Positions 52,583-60,575 of a DNA stretch of 64,000 bases are shown here, in pieces; position 1 is the stretch's first letter, and the number at the start of each line of letters is the position of its first letter. The stretch comes from Xanthobacter tagetidis. Lineage in GTDB: Bacteria > Pseudomonadota > Alphaproteobacteria > Rhizobiales > Xanthobacteraceae. Both the position numbers and the translations under genes were made by a program. The stretch spans positions 1-64,000 of the forward strand of contig NZ_RCTF01000013.1 of NCBI RefSeq assembly GCF_003667445.1, in the 5' to 3' direction. The notes below the pieces were generated by a model that was not told the origin of the DNA, did not search any database, and saw only the letters and a list, made by a program, of their open reading frames with translations.

Positions 52583-53071
52583 ATGATCCTCGCCCTCTAT
52601 TGCCCCGACATCGCCCAGAATGCCGGCACCACCCTGCGCACCGGGGCCTGCCTCGGCGTGCCGGTGCACATCATCGAGCCGGCCGGGTTCCCGGTGGGGG
52701 CCGCGGCCTTCCGGCGGGCCGGCATGGACTATCTCGACGCGGCCCTCCTCGTGCGCCACGCCTCGTTCGCGGCGTTCGAGGCCTCCCGGCGGGCGGAGGG
52801 GCGGCGGCTGGTGCTGTTCACCACGGCGGGCGAGACCCGCTACACCGACTTCGTCTTCGCCCCCACCGACGCGCTGCTGTTCGGCCGCGAATCGCAGGGC
52901 GTGCCGCAGGAGGTGCACGCGCTGGCGGACGCCCGCGTGACCATTCCCCTGCGGCCCGGCCTGCGCTCGCTGAACGTCGCGGTGAGCGCCGCCATGGGGC
53001 TCGGCGAGGCGCTGCGCCAGACCGGCGGATTTCCGCCGCCGGTCGGGAGCCCGGTGGCGCCGCAGGGATGA
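52583..53071 (+). CDS. trmL: tRNA (cytidine/uridine-2'-O-)-methyltransferase TrmL (wobble position 34)
   Basis: This 162-residue SPOUT methyltransferase is of minimal length. MILALYCPDIAQNAGTTLRT opens the fold. The knot that binds S-adenosylmethionine is seen in DALLFGRESQGVP and IPLRPGLRSLNVAVSAAMGL. TrmL methylates the 2'-hydroxyl of C34/U34 in leucine tRNAs. It is transcribed divergently from petA and precedes a sulfotransferase gene by 93 bases. Confidence 0.92.
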   Translation: MILALYCPDIAQNAGTTLRTGACLGVPVHIIEPAGFPVGAAAFRRAGMDYLDAALLVRHASFAAFEASRRAEGRRLVLFTTAGETRYTDFVFAPTDALLFGRESQGVPQEVHALADARVTIPLRPGLRSLNVAVSAAMGLGEALRQTGGFPPPVGSPVAPQG

Positions 53072-53164
53072 CGCCATATTCCCGCCCGATCGGCCGGCAT
53101 GATGAGGTGGTAATTCGATAATGGTCAGCGGCGCCCTTCGCCGTCTGGCTCACCCGAGGACGGG

Positions 53165-54178
53165 ATGCCCATCAACCGAGACGACGTCGTGGCCGGATAC
53201 CGGTTCATCCTCGGCCGCGACCCAGAGTCCGATGCCGCCATCGGCGCGCACAGCGACCTGCCCGATATCGCGACGCTGCGCCGGCGCCTCATGTCCAGCC
53301 GAGAATTCCTGGAGAGGCACGCGCTGGACCTCGATCCGCGCGACGCGACGGACGCCGATCCTGAGCGTCCGGCGGTGGTCTTCCTGCACATCCCCAAATG
53401 CGCCGGCACGAGCCTCCACATGGCGCTGATGGCGCACTTCGCCGACACCGCCTGTCCCGAGCGCCACAACGGCCTCGCCAACTGGCCGGCGGGAGCGCTG
53501 GGGCGCTGCCGGTTCTTTTCCGGCCATTTCGACTTCCCCAGCCTGAGGCTCATTCCCGGCCACAAGGTCTCGGTCGTCACCCTGCTGCGCCGGCCGGCCG
53601 AGCGTCTCGTCTCGCTCTACCGGTTCCTGCGCGCCCACCCGCCGGCGGCCGCGGCCGCCGATGGCGCGGGCGGGCGCCTCGCCGCCCTGGCGCGCCGCCT
53701 CGATCCCGTGGCGTTCTTCCGCCACGAGGCGCTGGCGCGCCACCCGGCGATCAACAATGCCATCGTGCGCCAGCTTTCCGGTCCGCTGCCGCAGAAGCGG
53801 TGGGACGCCTTGGACCCGGCCGCCGCCTATGGCGCCGCGCCGGCTGACCGGGCGCCCGAGCAGGCGCTCGCCACGGCGCAGATCAACCTCATGACCATGG
53901 CCGCGTTCGGCCTGGTGGAGCACATGGACCTGTCGGTGGCGCGCATCTTCGCCGCGCTCGGCCTTCCGGCGCCGGGCAGCATTGCCCATTTCCAGGTGAC
54001 CGACCGCATTGCGCAGGAGCATCCCGCTTTGGAGGCGGTCGATCCGGTGCCGCTCGGCCCCGCGCTGGCGGAGGCGCTCGCGCCCCACACCACCCTCGAC
54101 GACCGGCTCTATGCCGCGGCCGCCGCGCGGTTCGGCACCGCTGCGGCGGCGGCGCCGCGCACCGAGGCCGTGGCATAG
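53165..54178 (+). CDS. Sulfotransferase-family protein with DUF4214-like N-terminus
   Basis: This 337-residue protein begins with a ~45-residue DUF4214-like module ([35 protein letters not shown]). A sulfotransferase fold follows: the PAPS 5'-phosphosulfate loop is [20 protein letters not shown] and the 3'-phosphate motif is [20 protein letters not shown]. The N-terminal module often occurs in proteins that modify surface polysaccharides. Sulfation of an exported glycan or lipid is the best inference; the acceptor is unknown. The C-terminal ~60 residues are Ala-rich. Confidence 0.8.
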   Translation: MPINRDDVVAGYRFILGRDPESDAAIGAHSDLPDIATLRRRLMSSREFLERHALDLDPRDATDADPERPAVVFLHIPKCAGTSLHMALMAHFADTACPERHNGLANWPAGALGRCRFFSGHFDFPSLRLIPGHKVSVVTLLRRPAERLVSLYRFLRAHPPAAAAADGAGGRLAALARRLDPVAFFRHEALARHPAINNAIVRQLSGPLPQKRWDALDPAAAYGAAPADRAPEQALATAQINLMTMAAFGLVEHMDLSVARIFAALGLPAPGSIAHFQVTDRIAQEHPALEAVDPVPLGPALAEALAPHTTLDDRLYAAAAARFGTAAAAAPRTEAVA

Positions 54179-54255
54179 GCGCGCCGGAAGCCCGGCATTT
54201 CAATTTCCCCCGCGCGCGCTCTACAAACGCTGGGCCCGCCCGATCCGGCGGGGAC

Positions 54256-55173
54256 GTGTCCTTGCTGCGAGAGCCCATGCCGCCCGAGATCGACGACCGC
54301 AAAGCCCGCGCCCGCGCCTGGTTCGAGGCGCTGCAGGGCCGCATCCTCTCCGCGTTCGAGGCGCTGGAGGACGCGGCCGACCCCGCGCTCTATGCGGGCG
54401 CCCCCGGCCGCTTCGAAAAGCGGCCCTGGCAACGCACCGACCATTCCGGCGCGCCGGGCGGCGGCGGCACCATGGCGCTCATGCGCGGGCGGCTGTTCGA
54501 AAAGGTGGGGGTGCATACCTCGACCGTGTTCGGCGAGTTCGCGCCCGAATTCCGCGGCCAGATTCCCGGCGCCGCCGAGGACCCGCGCTTCTGGGCCTCC
54601 GGCATCTCGCTGATCGCCCACATGGCGAACCCGCACGTTCCGGCGGTGCACATGAACACCCGCTTCGTCGTCACCACCAAGGCGTGGTTCGGCGGCGGGG
54701 CGGACCTGACCCCGACCCTGATGGCCCGCCGCACCCAGGAGGACCCGGACACGGTGGCCTTCCACCGGGCGATGGAAGCGGCCTGCGCCGGCCACACGGT
54801 GGCGGACTATGCCCGCTTCAAGGCCTGGTGCGAGGACTATTTCTTCCTGAAGCACCGCGGCGAGGCGCGCGGCATCGGCGGCATCTTCTACGATTATCTC
54901 GACAGCGCCGCCGCCGGCACCGGCGGCTGGGAGGACGACTTCGCCTTCACCCGGCAGGTGGGCGAGAGCTTCCTCGACATCTACCCGAAGATCGTGCGCG
55001 CCAACTTCGCCACCCCCTGGGGCGAGGCCGAGCGCGAGGAGCAGCTCATCCGCCGCGGCCGCTACGTGGAATTCAACCTGCTTTACGACCGCGGCACCAT
55101 CTTCGGGCTGAAGACCGGGGGCAACGTGGACTCGATCCTCTCCTCCATGCCGCCGGTGGTGAAATGGCCGTGA
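54256..55173 (+). CDS. hemF: Oxygen-dependent coproporphyrinogen III oxidase
   Basis: This enzyme of about 300 residues makes protoporphyrinogen IX for haem using oxygen. Signatures are [52 protein letters not shown] and the C-terminal [20 protein letters not shown]. Start choice: GTG at 54256 is reported, but ATG at 54277 with GAGAG before it is equally plausible and would remove seven residues. It stands alone on the plus strand. Confidence 0.94.
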   Translation: MSLLREPMPPEIDDRKARARAWFEALQGRILSAFEALEDAADPALYAGAPGRFEKRPWQRTDHSGAPGGGGTMALMRGRLFEKVGVHTSTVFGEFAPEFRGQIPGAAEDPRFWASGISLIAHMANPHVPAVHMNTRFVVTTKAWFGGGADLTPTLMARRTQEDPDTVAFHRAMEAACAGHTVADYARFKAWCEDYFFLKHRGEARGIGGIFYDYLDSAAAGTGGWEDDFAFTRQVGESFLDIYPKIVRANFATPWGEAEREEQLIRRGRYVEFNLLYDRGTIFGLKTGGNVDSILSSMPPVVKWP

Positions 55174-55256
55174 CCGGCGCGCTGTGATCGGGCCGTCACG
55201 AAGCCCGGCTAAGCCTCGGGGACCGCGCGAAGGACGCGCGATCCGGGGAGGAAGCC

Positions 55257-55490
55257 ATGGCGTTTGGACCGGGTGACATCGTGCAGCTCAAATCCGGCAG
55301 CCCGGCCTTGACGGTGGTCGGCGTCGAGGGCGACGAGGTGAAGGTGTTCTGGTACGCCGACGAGGTGGGCGAGTTCCGCTCCCAGACCCTCCCCGTGGTG
55401 GCGCTCGAGGCGCTCGAACTCGACGAGTTCGCGGACGAAGAGGAAGACGAGGAAGACGAGGAAGACGAAGACGCGGACCAGAAGGGCTGA
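55257..55490 (+). CDS. DUF2158-like small protein with acidic tail
   Basis: This 77-residue protein has a small beta-rich domain (GDIVQLKSGSPALTVVGVEG, VKVFWYADEVGEFRSQTLPV) like the DUF2158/YodC family. A C-terminal tail from about residue 56 is almost entirely Asp/Glu, with KG at the very end. The tail is unusual for the family and would bind cations or basic proteins. It has a good GGGGAGGAAG ribosome-binding site. Function unknown. Confidence 0.75.
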   Translation: MAFGPGDIVQLKSGSPALTVVGVEGDEVKVFWYADEVGEFRSQTLPVVALEALELDEFADEEEDEEDEEDEDADQKG

Positions 55491-55545
55491 AACCTGCGCG
55501 CCGCTGCCCGCAACCTGCTGCGGCCGCAGCATTGCGGGCGGCGTT

Positions 55546-56754
55546 TCAGGCGCCCAGCGCCTGGGCCACCAATGCGTGGATTTGCGCGGGACTTTCGGGA
55601 AAATCCGCCTTGATCCAGGACTGCTCGACCCTTTCCAGCGCCTTGCCGAGCGCCGGGCCCTTCAGCCCCCGCGCCATCAGGTCCTCCGCCTTCACCGGCA
55701 GGCGCGGCGGTATCCAATTGCGCGTCGTCGCCACCACCGCGGCCGCATCGAAACCCCATCGCGCCTCGCCGAGGAGCGCCCGGTCGAGCGCCGTCTCGGC
55801 CTCCGCCTGATAGATCAGCCGGCGCGCGGCAGCGGCATCGGCGGGACCGGGCAGCGGCGGGAACACGGCCGCGAGGCGGCGGGCTTCCGCATTGGAAAGT
55901 CTCAGCTTTTCCCGCAGGCGCTCGGCGTCGTCCGGCCCCCGCAGCGCCAGCGCCGCGAGCCGGCGCACCGCATCGGGCGGCACGCCGTGCCGCGCCTCGG
56001 CGGCGACGAGGCGGGCGAAAAGTCCGGCATCGGCGAGGCCCGCCAGCAGCGGCTGGATCAGCCCGCAATCGCTCATGACCGCCAGCGTCGGCGCCGCCCG
56101 CGGGGCCAGGAGCAGCTTCAGCAGTTCCGCCCGCACCCGCTCCCGCGACAGCCCGAGCAGCCCCGCCCGCGCCCGCACCGCCGCCCCCAGCGCCTCCCCG
56201 TCCACCGCCCCTTCGCCATAGAAGGCGTGGAACCGGAAGAGCCGCAGAACCCTCAGATAATCCTCGCGAATCCGCGCATCCGCATCGCCGATGAAGCGCA
56301 CCCGGCGGCGCGCGAGATCGGCGCGGCCGTCCACCAAATCGATCACCTCGCCCTCGGCCGTGGCGTAGAGTGCATTGATGGTGAAGTCGCGCCGCTCCGC
56401 GTCATGGGTCCAGGAGCGGCCGAAGCGCACCACCGCCCGCCGCCCGTCGGTCTCGGTGTCCTCCCGCAGGGTCGTGACCTCGAAGGCGTGCTCGCCCGCG
56501 ACCACCGTCACCGTGCCGTGGGCGATGCCGGTCGGCACCGCCTTGAGCCCTGCCGCCCGCGCCCGCGCGCTCACCACCTCCGGCAGCGCGGTGGTGGCGA
56601 TGTCCACGTCGGAAACCTCCTGCCCCAGCAAGGCGTTGCGCACCGCCCCGCCGACCACGCGCGCCTCCTCGCCGTCGCGGTTCAGCAGCGCAAGAAGGTC
56701 GAGGAGGCCGGGCTGGCCCCAGAAGGCGGCACCGGCGAGCGGCCGGCCGGTCAT
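55546..56754 (-). CDS. cca: CCA tRNA nucleotidyltransferase
   Basis: This 402-residue class II nucleotidyltransferase adds or repairs the CCA end of tRNAs. The active-site block ARVVGGAVRNALLGQEVSDVDIATT contains the DxD metal ligands. RRDFTINALYATAEGEVIDL and IREDYLRVLRLFRFHAFYGE are the following motifs, and RRRVRFIGDADARIREDYLR links them. The ATG at 56754 overlaps the DUF6111 stop (ATGA). It is the last gene of the DUF1285-nudix-DUF6111-cca operon. Confidence 0.94.
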   Translation of the reverse strand: MTGRPLAGAAFWGQPGLLDLLALLNRDGEEARVVGGAVRNALLGQEVSDVDIATTALPEVVSARARAAGLKAVPTGIAHGTVTVVAGEHAFEVTTLREDTETDGRRAVVRFGRSWTHDAERRDFTINALYATAEGEVIDLVDGRADLARRRVRFIGDADARIREDYLRVLRLFRFHAFYGEGAVDGEALGAAVRARAGLLGLSRERVRAELLKLLLAPRAAPTLAVMSDCGLIQPLLAGLADAGLFARLVAAEARHGVPPDAVRRLAALALRGPDDAERLREKLRLSNAEARRLAAVFPPLPGPADAAAARRLIYQAEAETALDRALLGEARWGFDAAAVVATTRNWIPPRLPVKAEDLMARGLKGPALGKALERVEQSWIKADFPESPAQIHALVAQALGA

Positions 56755-57011
56755 TCGAAATGGCCCGGCACGAACTGCCCGTCGCGCATCTCGGCCGGCA
56801 CGTAGCGCTTGCCCGCCTCGGCGCTGCGGCCGTGCTCGAACACGAACAGCCCGACCACCATCAGCGCGATCGCCGCCACCGAGCACAGCGCCAGCGCCCG
56901 CACCGACCAGTTCTCCGGCACCAGCGAGCCGCGCGTCGCCAGCATCAGCGCGCCATAGAGGACGAAGGGCGCCAGGAACAGCGCCAGCTCGATCAGGACG
57001 GATCGGATCAT
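56751..57011 (-). CDS. DUF6111 family membrane protein
   Basis: This 86-residue protein has two membrane helices (VLIELALFLAPFVLYGALML and ALALCSVAAIALMVVGLFVF) and ends with FVPGHFE; it belongs to the DUF6111 family of alphaproteobacterial proteins that are regularly found between a nudix hydrolase and cca. Function unknown. It overlaps its neighbours by four bases at both ends. Confidence 0.82.
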   Translation of the reverse strand: MIRSVLIELALFLAPFVLYGALMLATRGSLVPENWSVRALALCSVAAIALMVVGLFVFEHGRSAEAGKRYVPAEMRDGQFVPGHFE

Positions 57012-57739
57012 GGGCCGTAGACCCGCTCATAGAGGTTGCGCAGCATGCCGGCAGTGGCGCCCCAGATGAAGCGGCCCTCATAGGGCATGGCATAGAAATG
57101 CCGCAGCGTGCCACGCCATTCGCGCGCCTGCCGCTCGTGGTTGCCCGGCGTCATAAGGAAGGACAGCGGCACCTCGAACGCCTCGTCCACCTCGTGCGGA
57201 TTGAGCGTGAGCGCGAAGCCGGGATCGACCAGCCCCACCACCGGCACAATCCAGAAATCGGTGCGCGAGAGATAGCCGTCGAGAAAGCCTAGCGGGCGCA
57301 CCAGCGCGCTGTCGAGCCCCACCTCCTCGCGCGCCTCGCGCAAGGCGGCATCCACCTCGTCCTTGTCCTCCGGATCGACCCGGCCGCCGGGAAAGGCGAT
57401 CTGGCCCGCATGGGTGGACAAATGCGCCGAGCGCAGCGTCAGGAGGATCGAGGGCTCGGGCCGGGCGATCACCGGCACCAGAACGGCGGCATGGCGTGGC
57501 GTGCGCTTCGGCGGCTCGCCGTGCCATTCGGGCGAGAGCGCATGGTCGCCGTTCACCGCCGGATAGGCGTCGAGCGTGAAGAAATCCGGCGGGGCCGGCC
57601 GAAGCCCGCGCGCGGCGCGATCCAGGAAATCCTGCAGGCTGAAGGCGCCGCCGGCGGGCGGCACGGCAGCCGCGGCCGATGCCGTGCCGGCCTCGTCCTC
57701 GGTCCGGCGCTCACCGGGCATGAAGGGTTCGCTCATCAT
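57008..57739 (-). CDS. CoA pyrophosphatase-like Nudix hydrolase
   Basis: This 243-residue protein has the Nudix box GGRVDPEDKDEVDAALREAR followed by EEVGLD. The NuCoA motif just before it, LLTLRSAHLSTHAGQIAFPG, identifies CoA diphosphatases, which cleave CoA or acyl-CoA to 3'-phospho-AMP and phosphopantetheine. The N-terminal ~80 residues are an extension common in alphaproteobacteria. Two adjacent ATG codons (57739 and 57736) begin the frame and a GAGGA lies directly before them, favouring the second. Confidence 0.88.
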   Translation of the reverse strand: MMSEPFMPGERRTEDEAGTASAAAAVPPAGGAFSLQDFLDRAARGLRPAPPDFFTLDAYPAVNGDHALSPEWHGEPPKRTPRHAAVLVPVIARPEPSILLTLRSAHLSTHAGQIAFPGGRVDPEDKDEVDAALREAREEVGLDSALVRPLGFLDGYLSRTDFWIVPVVGLVDPGFALTLNPHEVDEAFEVPLSFLMTPGNHERQAREWRGTLRHFYAMPYEGRFIWGATAGMLRNLYERVYGP

Positions 57740-57758
57740 TCCTCAAGGGCCGCATGGC

Positions 57759-58376
57759 TCAAAGGCCGACCGCGCTCGCGGGCAGCATGGGGTAGAACTC
57801 GCCGGACGAGGCGACCCCGAACATAGGCGTCCCGGCCTGATCGCGCACCTCTCCCAGCGCCGCGAGGTCGAAGGCCAGCGCCCGCGTCAGCCGTGCGTCG
57901 AGCCCGCGCCGCACGTGAATATAGGGGATAACCTCGCCCGCCTGCGCCCCCGGCACGAAGCGCAGGTCGTGGCCGGGACCGCAGCGCACGAGGTCGTCGA
58001 GATTGGTGCGGAACACCAGGACCGGCCCGCTTTCGCCCTCCTCCTGCGCCATGTCCACGGCGAGGAAGGGCGCGTCCTCCACCGTGATGCCGATCTTCTC
58101 GGCAGGGGTCTTGAGCACGAAGCGCGCCCCCTCGCGGGTCAGCACCGAGGCAAACAGCCGCACCAAAGCCGGCCGGCCGATCGGCGTACCGCCATAGAAC
58201 CACGTGCCGTCGGCGGCGATGCGCATGTCCATGTCGCCGCAATCGGGCGGATCCCACAGCTCCACCGGGGCCGGACCCCGGCCGCCGGCCGCGCGCACCG
58301 CCGACAGCAGCGCGTCGAGCCGCCCGCCTGCGGCGGCCGGTGCGGGCGGTGGCGCGGCCTCGTCGGAACCACTCAT
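57759..58376 (-). CDS. DUF1285 family protein
   Basis: This 205-residue soluble protein matches DUF1285: PPDCGDMDMRIAADGTWFYG near residue 43, then PIGRPALVRLFASVLTREGA and VEDAPFLAVDM. The family has a domain fold of unknown function and is conserved upstream of the nudix-cca operon in alphaproteobacteria. The ATG at 58376 has GAGGAGG a few bases upstream. It is divergent from moxR with a 193-base gap that should carry both promoters. Confidence 0.85.
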   Translation of the reverse strand: MSGSDEAAPPPAPAAAGGRLDALLSAVRAAGGRGPAPVELWDPPDCGDMDMRIAADGTWFYGGTPIGRPALVRLFASVLTREGARFVLKTPAEKIGITVEDAPFLAVDMAQEEGESGPVLVFRTNLDDLVRCGPGHDLRFVPGAQAGEVIPYIHVRRGLDARLTRALAFDLAALGEVRDQAGTPMFGVASSGEFYPMLPASAVGL

Positions 58377-58569
58377 GGGGCCTCCTCGCGATGACGTGAG
58401 TAAAGTGTCCCGCCGTCGCCTTCGCAGGGCCTCGACGCGGCGCCATCTTATCGTAAGCTCCCATTCCGGCTGGCGCGACCTTTGCAAGGCTCGAAGGCGG
58501 GGGTCATCCTCCGGGGCCTTTTCTTGCCGCTTTTGGCGGCGAGCCTGTCCGGGAGACGGAGAAGCGTAG

Positions 58570-59571
58570 ATGTCGTCAGCCAGCGAGACGTTCGACCTCG
58601 ACCAGATGATCGTCCGCAATGCGGAAGCGGCCGGCGCCCATGTGCGGGCGGCGCGGACTGCCATTTCCTCGGTCATCTTCGGCCAGGAGACGGTGGTGGA
58701 GCAGGCGCTCATCACCATTCTCGCCGGCGGCCACGCGCTGCTGGTAGGCGTGCCTGGCCTTGCCAAGACCAAGCTGGTGGAGACCATGGGCACGGTGCTC
58801 GGGCTCGATGCGAGGCGCGTTCAGTTCACCCCCGATTTGATGCCCTCCGACATCCTCGGCGCCGAGGTTCTGGAGGAAAGCGCCAGCGGCAAGCGCGCCT
58901 TCCGCTTCATCCGCGGCCCGATCTTCGCGCAATTGCTGATGGCGGACGAGATCAACCGCGCCTCGCCGCGCACCCAGTCGGCGCTGCTCCAGGCGATGCA
59001 GGAATACCACGTCACCGTCGCCGGCGAGCGCCACGACCTGCCCAAGCCCTTCCATGTGCTCGCGACCCAGAACCCGCTGGAGCAGGAAGGCACCTATCCG
59101 CTCCCCGAAGCCCAGCTCGACCGCTTCCTGATGGAGATCGACGTGGACTATCCCGACCGGGACGCCGAGCGGCGCATCCTGTTCGAGACCACCGGCGCGG
59201 AGGAGCAGAAGCCGCGCGCCGCCATGAGCGTCGAGGACCTGCTCGCCGCCCAGCGCCTGGTGCGCCGCCTGCCGGTGGGCGAGAGCGTGGTGGAGGCGAT
59301 CCTGACCCTGGTGCGCTCCGCCCGTCCCTCCGCCGAAGGCCCCGAGCAGCGCTTCATCTCCTGGGGCCCCGGCCCGCGCGCCTCGCAGGCCTTGATGCTG
59401 GCGGTGCGCGCCCGCGCGCTGCTGGACGGGCGCTTCGCCCCCTCGCTGGACGACGTGGTGGCCCTGGCCGAGCCGGTCCTGAAGCACCGGATGGCGCTCA
59501 CCTTCGCCGCCCGCGCGGAAGGCGAGAGCGTGGCGCGCATCGTCAAGCGCCTCACCGAACGGCTCGGGTGA
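58570..59571 (+). CDS. MoxR family AAA ATPase
   Basis: This 333-residue ATPase of the MoxR class has Walker A GVPGLAKTK, preceded by the family's ILAGGHALLV. It also has FTPDLMPSDILGAEVLEESA, Walker B LLMADEINRASPRTQSALLQ and sensor ATQNPLEQEGTYPLPEAQLDRF. MoxR proteins act as chaperones for von Willebrand-domain proteins. Here the DUF58 and BatA/DUF4159 genes that follow in the same direction are the expected partners. Confidence 0.93.
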   Translation: MSSASETFDLDQMIVRNAEAAGAHVRAARTAISSVIFGQETVVEQALITILAGGHALLVGVPGLAKTKLVETMGTVLGLDARRVQFTPDLMPSDILGAEVLEESASGKRAFRFIRGPIFAQLLMADEINRASPRTQSALLQAMQEYHVTVAGERHDLPKPFHVLATQNPLEQEGTYPLPEAQLDRFLMEIDVDYPDRDAERRILFETTGAEEQKPRAAMSVEDLLAAQRLVRRLPVGESVVEAILTLVRSARPSAEGPEQRFISWGPGPRASQALMLAVRARALLDGRFAPSLDDVVALAEPVLKHRMALTFAARAEGESVARIVKRLTERLG

Positions 59572-59584
59572 GGACGCGGCGATC

Positions 59585-60517
59585 GTGACAGACCAGGCCC
59601 GCACTGCAGTCGAGACCGCCGCCCAGTCCGCATCGGAGCTGGTGGCCGCCATGCCCCGGCTGGTGCTGGAGGCGCGCCGCATCGCGTCCAACGTGCAGCA
59701 CGGCTTGCACGGGCGGCGGCGCTCGGGCATGGGCGAGAACTTCTGGCAGTATCGCCGCTTCGTCGACGGCGAGCCCGCGGCGCGTGTCGACTGGCGCCGC
59801 TCGGCGCGCGACGACCATCTCTATGTGCGCGAGCGTGAATGGGAGGCCGCCCACACGGTGTGGATCTGGCCCGATCTCTCCGCCTCCATGAGCTATGCCA
59901 CCCACAAGCTGCCGCCCAAGCGCGAGCGGGCGCTGGTCATCGCGTTCGCCCTCGCGGACCTGCTGGTGAAGGGCGGAGAGCGGGTGGGCGTGCCCGAGCT
60001 GATGCGCCCCTCCGCCAACCGCCGCATCGTCGAGCGCATGGCCGAGGCGGTGATCCTCGCGCCCGAGCTGCCGGCGAGCCTGCCGCCCGCCTTCGGCCCC
60101 TCTCCCATGTCGGAGATCGTGCTGCTCGGCGACTTCTGGAGCCCAGCTGCCGAGATCGCGGCGCGCATCCACGACCTCGCCGCCTCGGGCGCGCACGGAC
60201 ATGTGGTGCAGATCGTCGACCCGTCCGAGGAGACCTTCCCCTTCTCCGGCCGCATCGAGTTCGAGGAGCCGGAAGGCGGCGGACGCCTCACCGTGGGCCG
60301 CGCCGAGAGCTGGCGCGCCGAATACGACCTGAAGCTCGTCGAGCACCGCGCGCGCATCCGCGCCGCCGCCCAGCGCGCGGGCTGGACCTTCCTCGTCCAC
60401 CGCACCGACCGGCCGGCGAGCGATCTGCTGCTCGCCCTCCACATGCGCATGGGTGCCGGCGGCACCGGCGCTGCGCCCGGCTTCGCGCATGGCGCGCGGA
60501 CGGAGGCAGCCGAATGA
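59585..60517 (+). CDS. DUF58 domain-containing protein
   Basis: This 310-residue protein has the DUF58 core, HGRRRSGMGENFWQYRRFVD and ARVDWRRSARDDHLYVRERE, followed by a von Willebrand-like segment (VWIWPDLSASMSY, with a MIDAS-like DLSAS). DUF58 proteins partner with MoxR ATPases in cell-envelope or stress functions. The start is GTG at 59585, 14 bases after the moxR stop. It precedes the DUF4159 gene by 58 bases. Confidence 0.9.
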   Translation: MTDQARTAVETAAQSASELVAAMPRLVLEARRIASNVQHGLHGRRRSGMGENFWQYRRFVDGEPAARVDWRRSARDDHLYVREREWEAAHTVWIWPDLSASMSYATHKLPPKRERALVIAFALADLLVKGGERVGVPELMRPSANRRIVERMAEAVILAPELPASLPPAFGPSPMSEIVLLGDFWSPAAEIAARIHDLAASGAHGHVVQIVDPSEETFPFSGRIEFEEPEGGGRLTVGRAESWRAEYDLKLVEHRARIRAAAQRAGWTFLVHRTDRPASDLLLALHMRMGAGGTGAAPGFAHGARTEAAE

Positions 60518-60575
60518 CGGACGCCGCCCGCCCCGCACCCCGGCCCGCGCCTGCCCGAACCGGAGGGCGCGCCTG

